The notes under the pieces are model-generated. The model was not told where the DNA came from, ran no database searches, and saw only the letters and a program-made list of their open reading frames with translations. The translations under genes and the position numbers were made by a program. From Nocardia acidivorans NBRC 108247 (lineage in GTDB: Bacteria; Actinomycetota; Actinomycetes; Mycobacteriales; Mycobacteriaceae), in NCBI RefSeq assembly GCF_001625085.1, contig NZ_BDAW01000098.1:1-34034 (forward strand): a DNA stretch of 34,034 nucleotides, written 5' to 3'. Shown here in pieces: positions 33,460 through 34,034 of this stretch (positions within the stretch are counted from its first letter, which is position 1; each line of letters starts with the position of its first letter).

Positions 33460-34034
33460 GTGACGAATCTCAGCAAAGGGGCCAATGTGCCCGTGGCCGC
33501 CAATGCCGTTCGTGCCGTGCTCGCGTGGACCGGCGGGCCGGGCGTGCCCGCCGTCGACGCCTCCGCGCTGCTGCTGACCGCGGCGGGGCGGGTGCGGTCG
33601 GATATGGATTTCGTCTTCTACAACCAGGGGGAGCATCCGAGTGGGGCGGTGCGCCATCTCGGCAAGCGCGGGGATTTCGATGCGGTCGAGGTGAATCTGG
33701 CCGGGGTGCAACCCGATATCGAGCGGATCGCGATCTGCGCCTCCGCCGACGGCGGGACGTTCGGGCAGGTGGCGGGATTGCATCTGCGGGTGATCGACGC
33801 GGCGACCGATAGCGAGATCGTGCGGTTCGATATCGCCGCCGGGCCGGAGACGGCCATGCTGTGCGGTGAGCTGTATCGGCGGGCCGGGGCCTGGAAGTTC
33901 CGGGCGGTGGGGCAGGGCTGGTCCAGCGGATTGGCCGGATTGGCAACCGATTTCGGCATCACCGTGGATGACGCCCCGACGGCGCAGGCCGCCCCGTATG
34001 CGCCGCCGCCCGCGCCTGCCGCTCCCGCGTTCGC
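33460..34034 (+). CDS. TerD-family protein (3' end outside window)
   Basis: TerD/stress-protein domains bind calcium and occur in tellurite-resistance and stress clusters. From GTG 33460 the frame stays open to the window end (191 codons visible). The domain shows LSKGANVPV, WTGGPGVPAVDASALLL, SDMDFVFYNQGEHPSGAVRHL, FDAVEVNLAGVQPDIERIAICASADGGTF, and the characteristic ELYRRAGAWKFRAVGQGWSSGLAGLATDFGI. A Pro/Ala-rich linker (APYAPPPAPAAPA) follows, so another domain or a second TerD-type unit is expected beyond the window. No clear ribosome site precedes the GTG. Confidence 0.88.
   Translation, partial: MTNLSKGANVPVAANAVRAVLAWTGGPGVPAVDASALLLTAAGRVRSDMDFVFYNQGEHPSGAVRHLGKRGDFDAVEVNLAGVQPDIERIAICASADGGTFGQVAGLHLRVIDAATDSEIVRFDIAAGPETAMLCGELYRRAGAWKFRAVGQGWSSGLAGLATDFGITVDDAPTAQAAPYAPPPAPAAPAF

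Overview
The window comes from a high-GC actinobacterium of the mycolic-acid group, most likely Nocardia or a close relative. That is an inference from the gene families and backbone order; no 16S rRNA gene is present. The backbone infB, DUF503, rbfA, nrnA (DHH), dinF (MATE), pptH, pptT, truB, sirR, ribF, rpsO, pnp, pepR follows the order I recall for the Mycobacterium tuberculosis Rv2839c-Rv2782c region. Other clade markers are an Ag85-type mycolyltransferase homologue, a PapA-like acyltransferase, GpgS and KshA.

Layout. (1) 1-3975: translation and RNA-processing genes: the 3' part of infB with a terminator-like hairpin, DUF503, rbfA and an NrnA-type DHH phosphoesterase. (2) 3976-11426: an accessory block between nrnA and the MATE gene. 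It holds a decayed MuiA/DUF4139-type gene and a secreted Ag85-like esterase on the minus strand. Divergent to them is a tightly coupled four-gene operon (PapA-like acyltransferase, MFS exporter, GT39 membrane glycosyltransferase, GpgS) whose genes overlap by ATGA at all three junctions; it looks like a glycolipid assembly and export unit. (3) 11496-12848: the MATE gene, convergent with kshA (12845-13978, Rieske steroid 9-alpha-hydroxylase oxygenase). The kshA start is preceded by a palindrome overlapping its -10 box. (4) 14038-18584: a chaperone-like module: a divergent GrpE-like gene, a short Hsp70 without the helical lid, and a 761-residue protein of unknown function with FN3-like domains. 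This is the best candidate for an undescribed system. (5) 18585-22510: the PptH-like metallophosphoesterase and PptT, which are neighbours in M. tuberculosis, are separated here by a truncated xdhC and a divergent doxX/tetR pair. Repetitive palindromic elements flank this insertion. pptT has no standard start codon at its well-placed ribosome site and may start at ATC. (6) 22510-31840: truB, a LysR gene, an SDR lacking the YxxxK motif, sirR, ribF, rpsO, pnp (with a long structured leader and a strong terminator) and the M16 peptidase pepR. (7) 31849-34034: a divergent TetR/NAD(P)-binding pair and a TerD-family gene cut by the window end.

Regulation visible in the sequence: at least seven genes carry a TANNNT box exactly 6-7 nt before an ATG or GTG start with no ribosome-binding site (grpE-like, hsp70, kshA, lysR, sirR, ribF, tetR at 32562), the signature of leaderless transcription. 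Operon genes such as rbfA, nrnA, doxX and rpsO have clear Shine-Dalgarno sequences. No tRNA, rRNA, CRISPR array, insertion sequence or integrase was seen.
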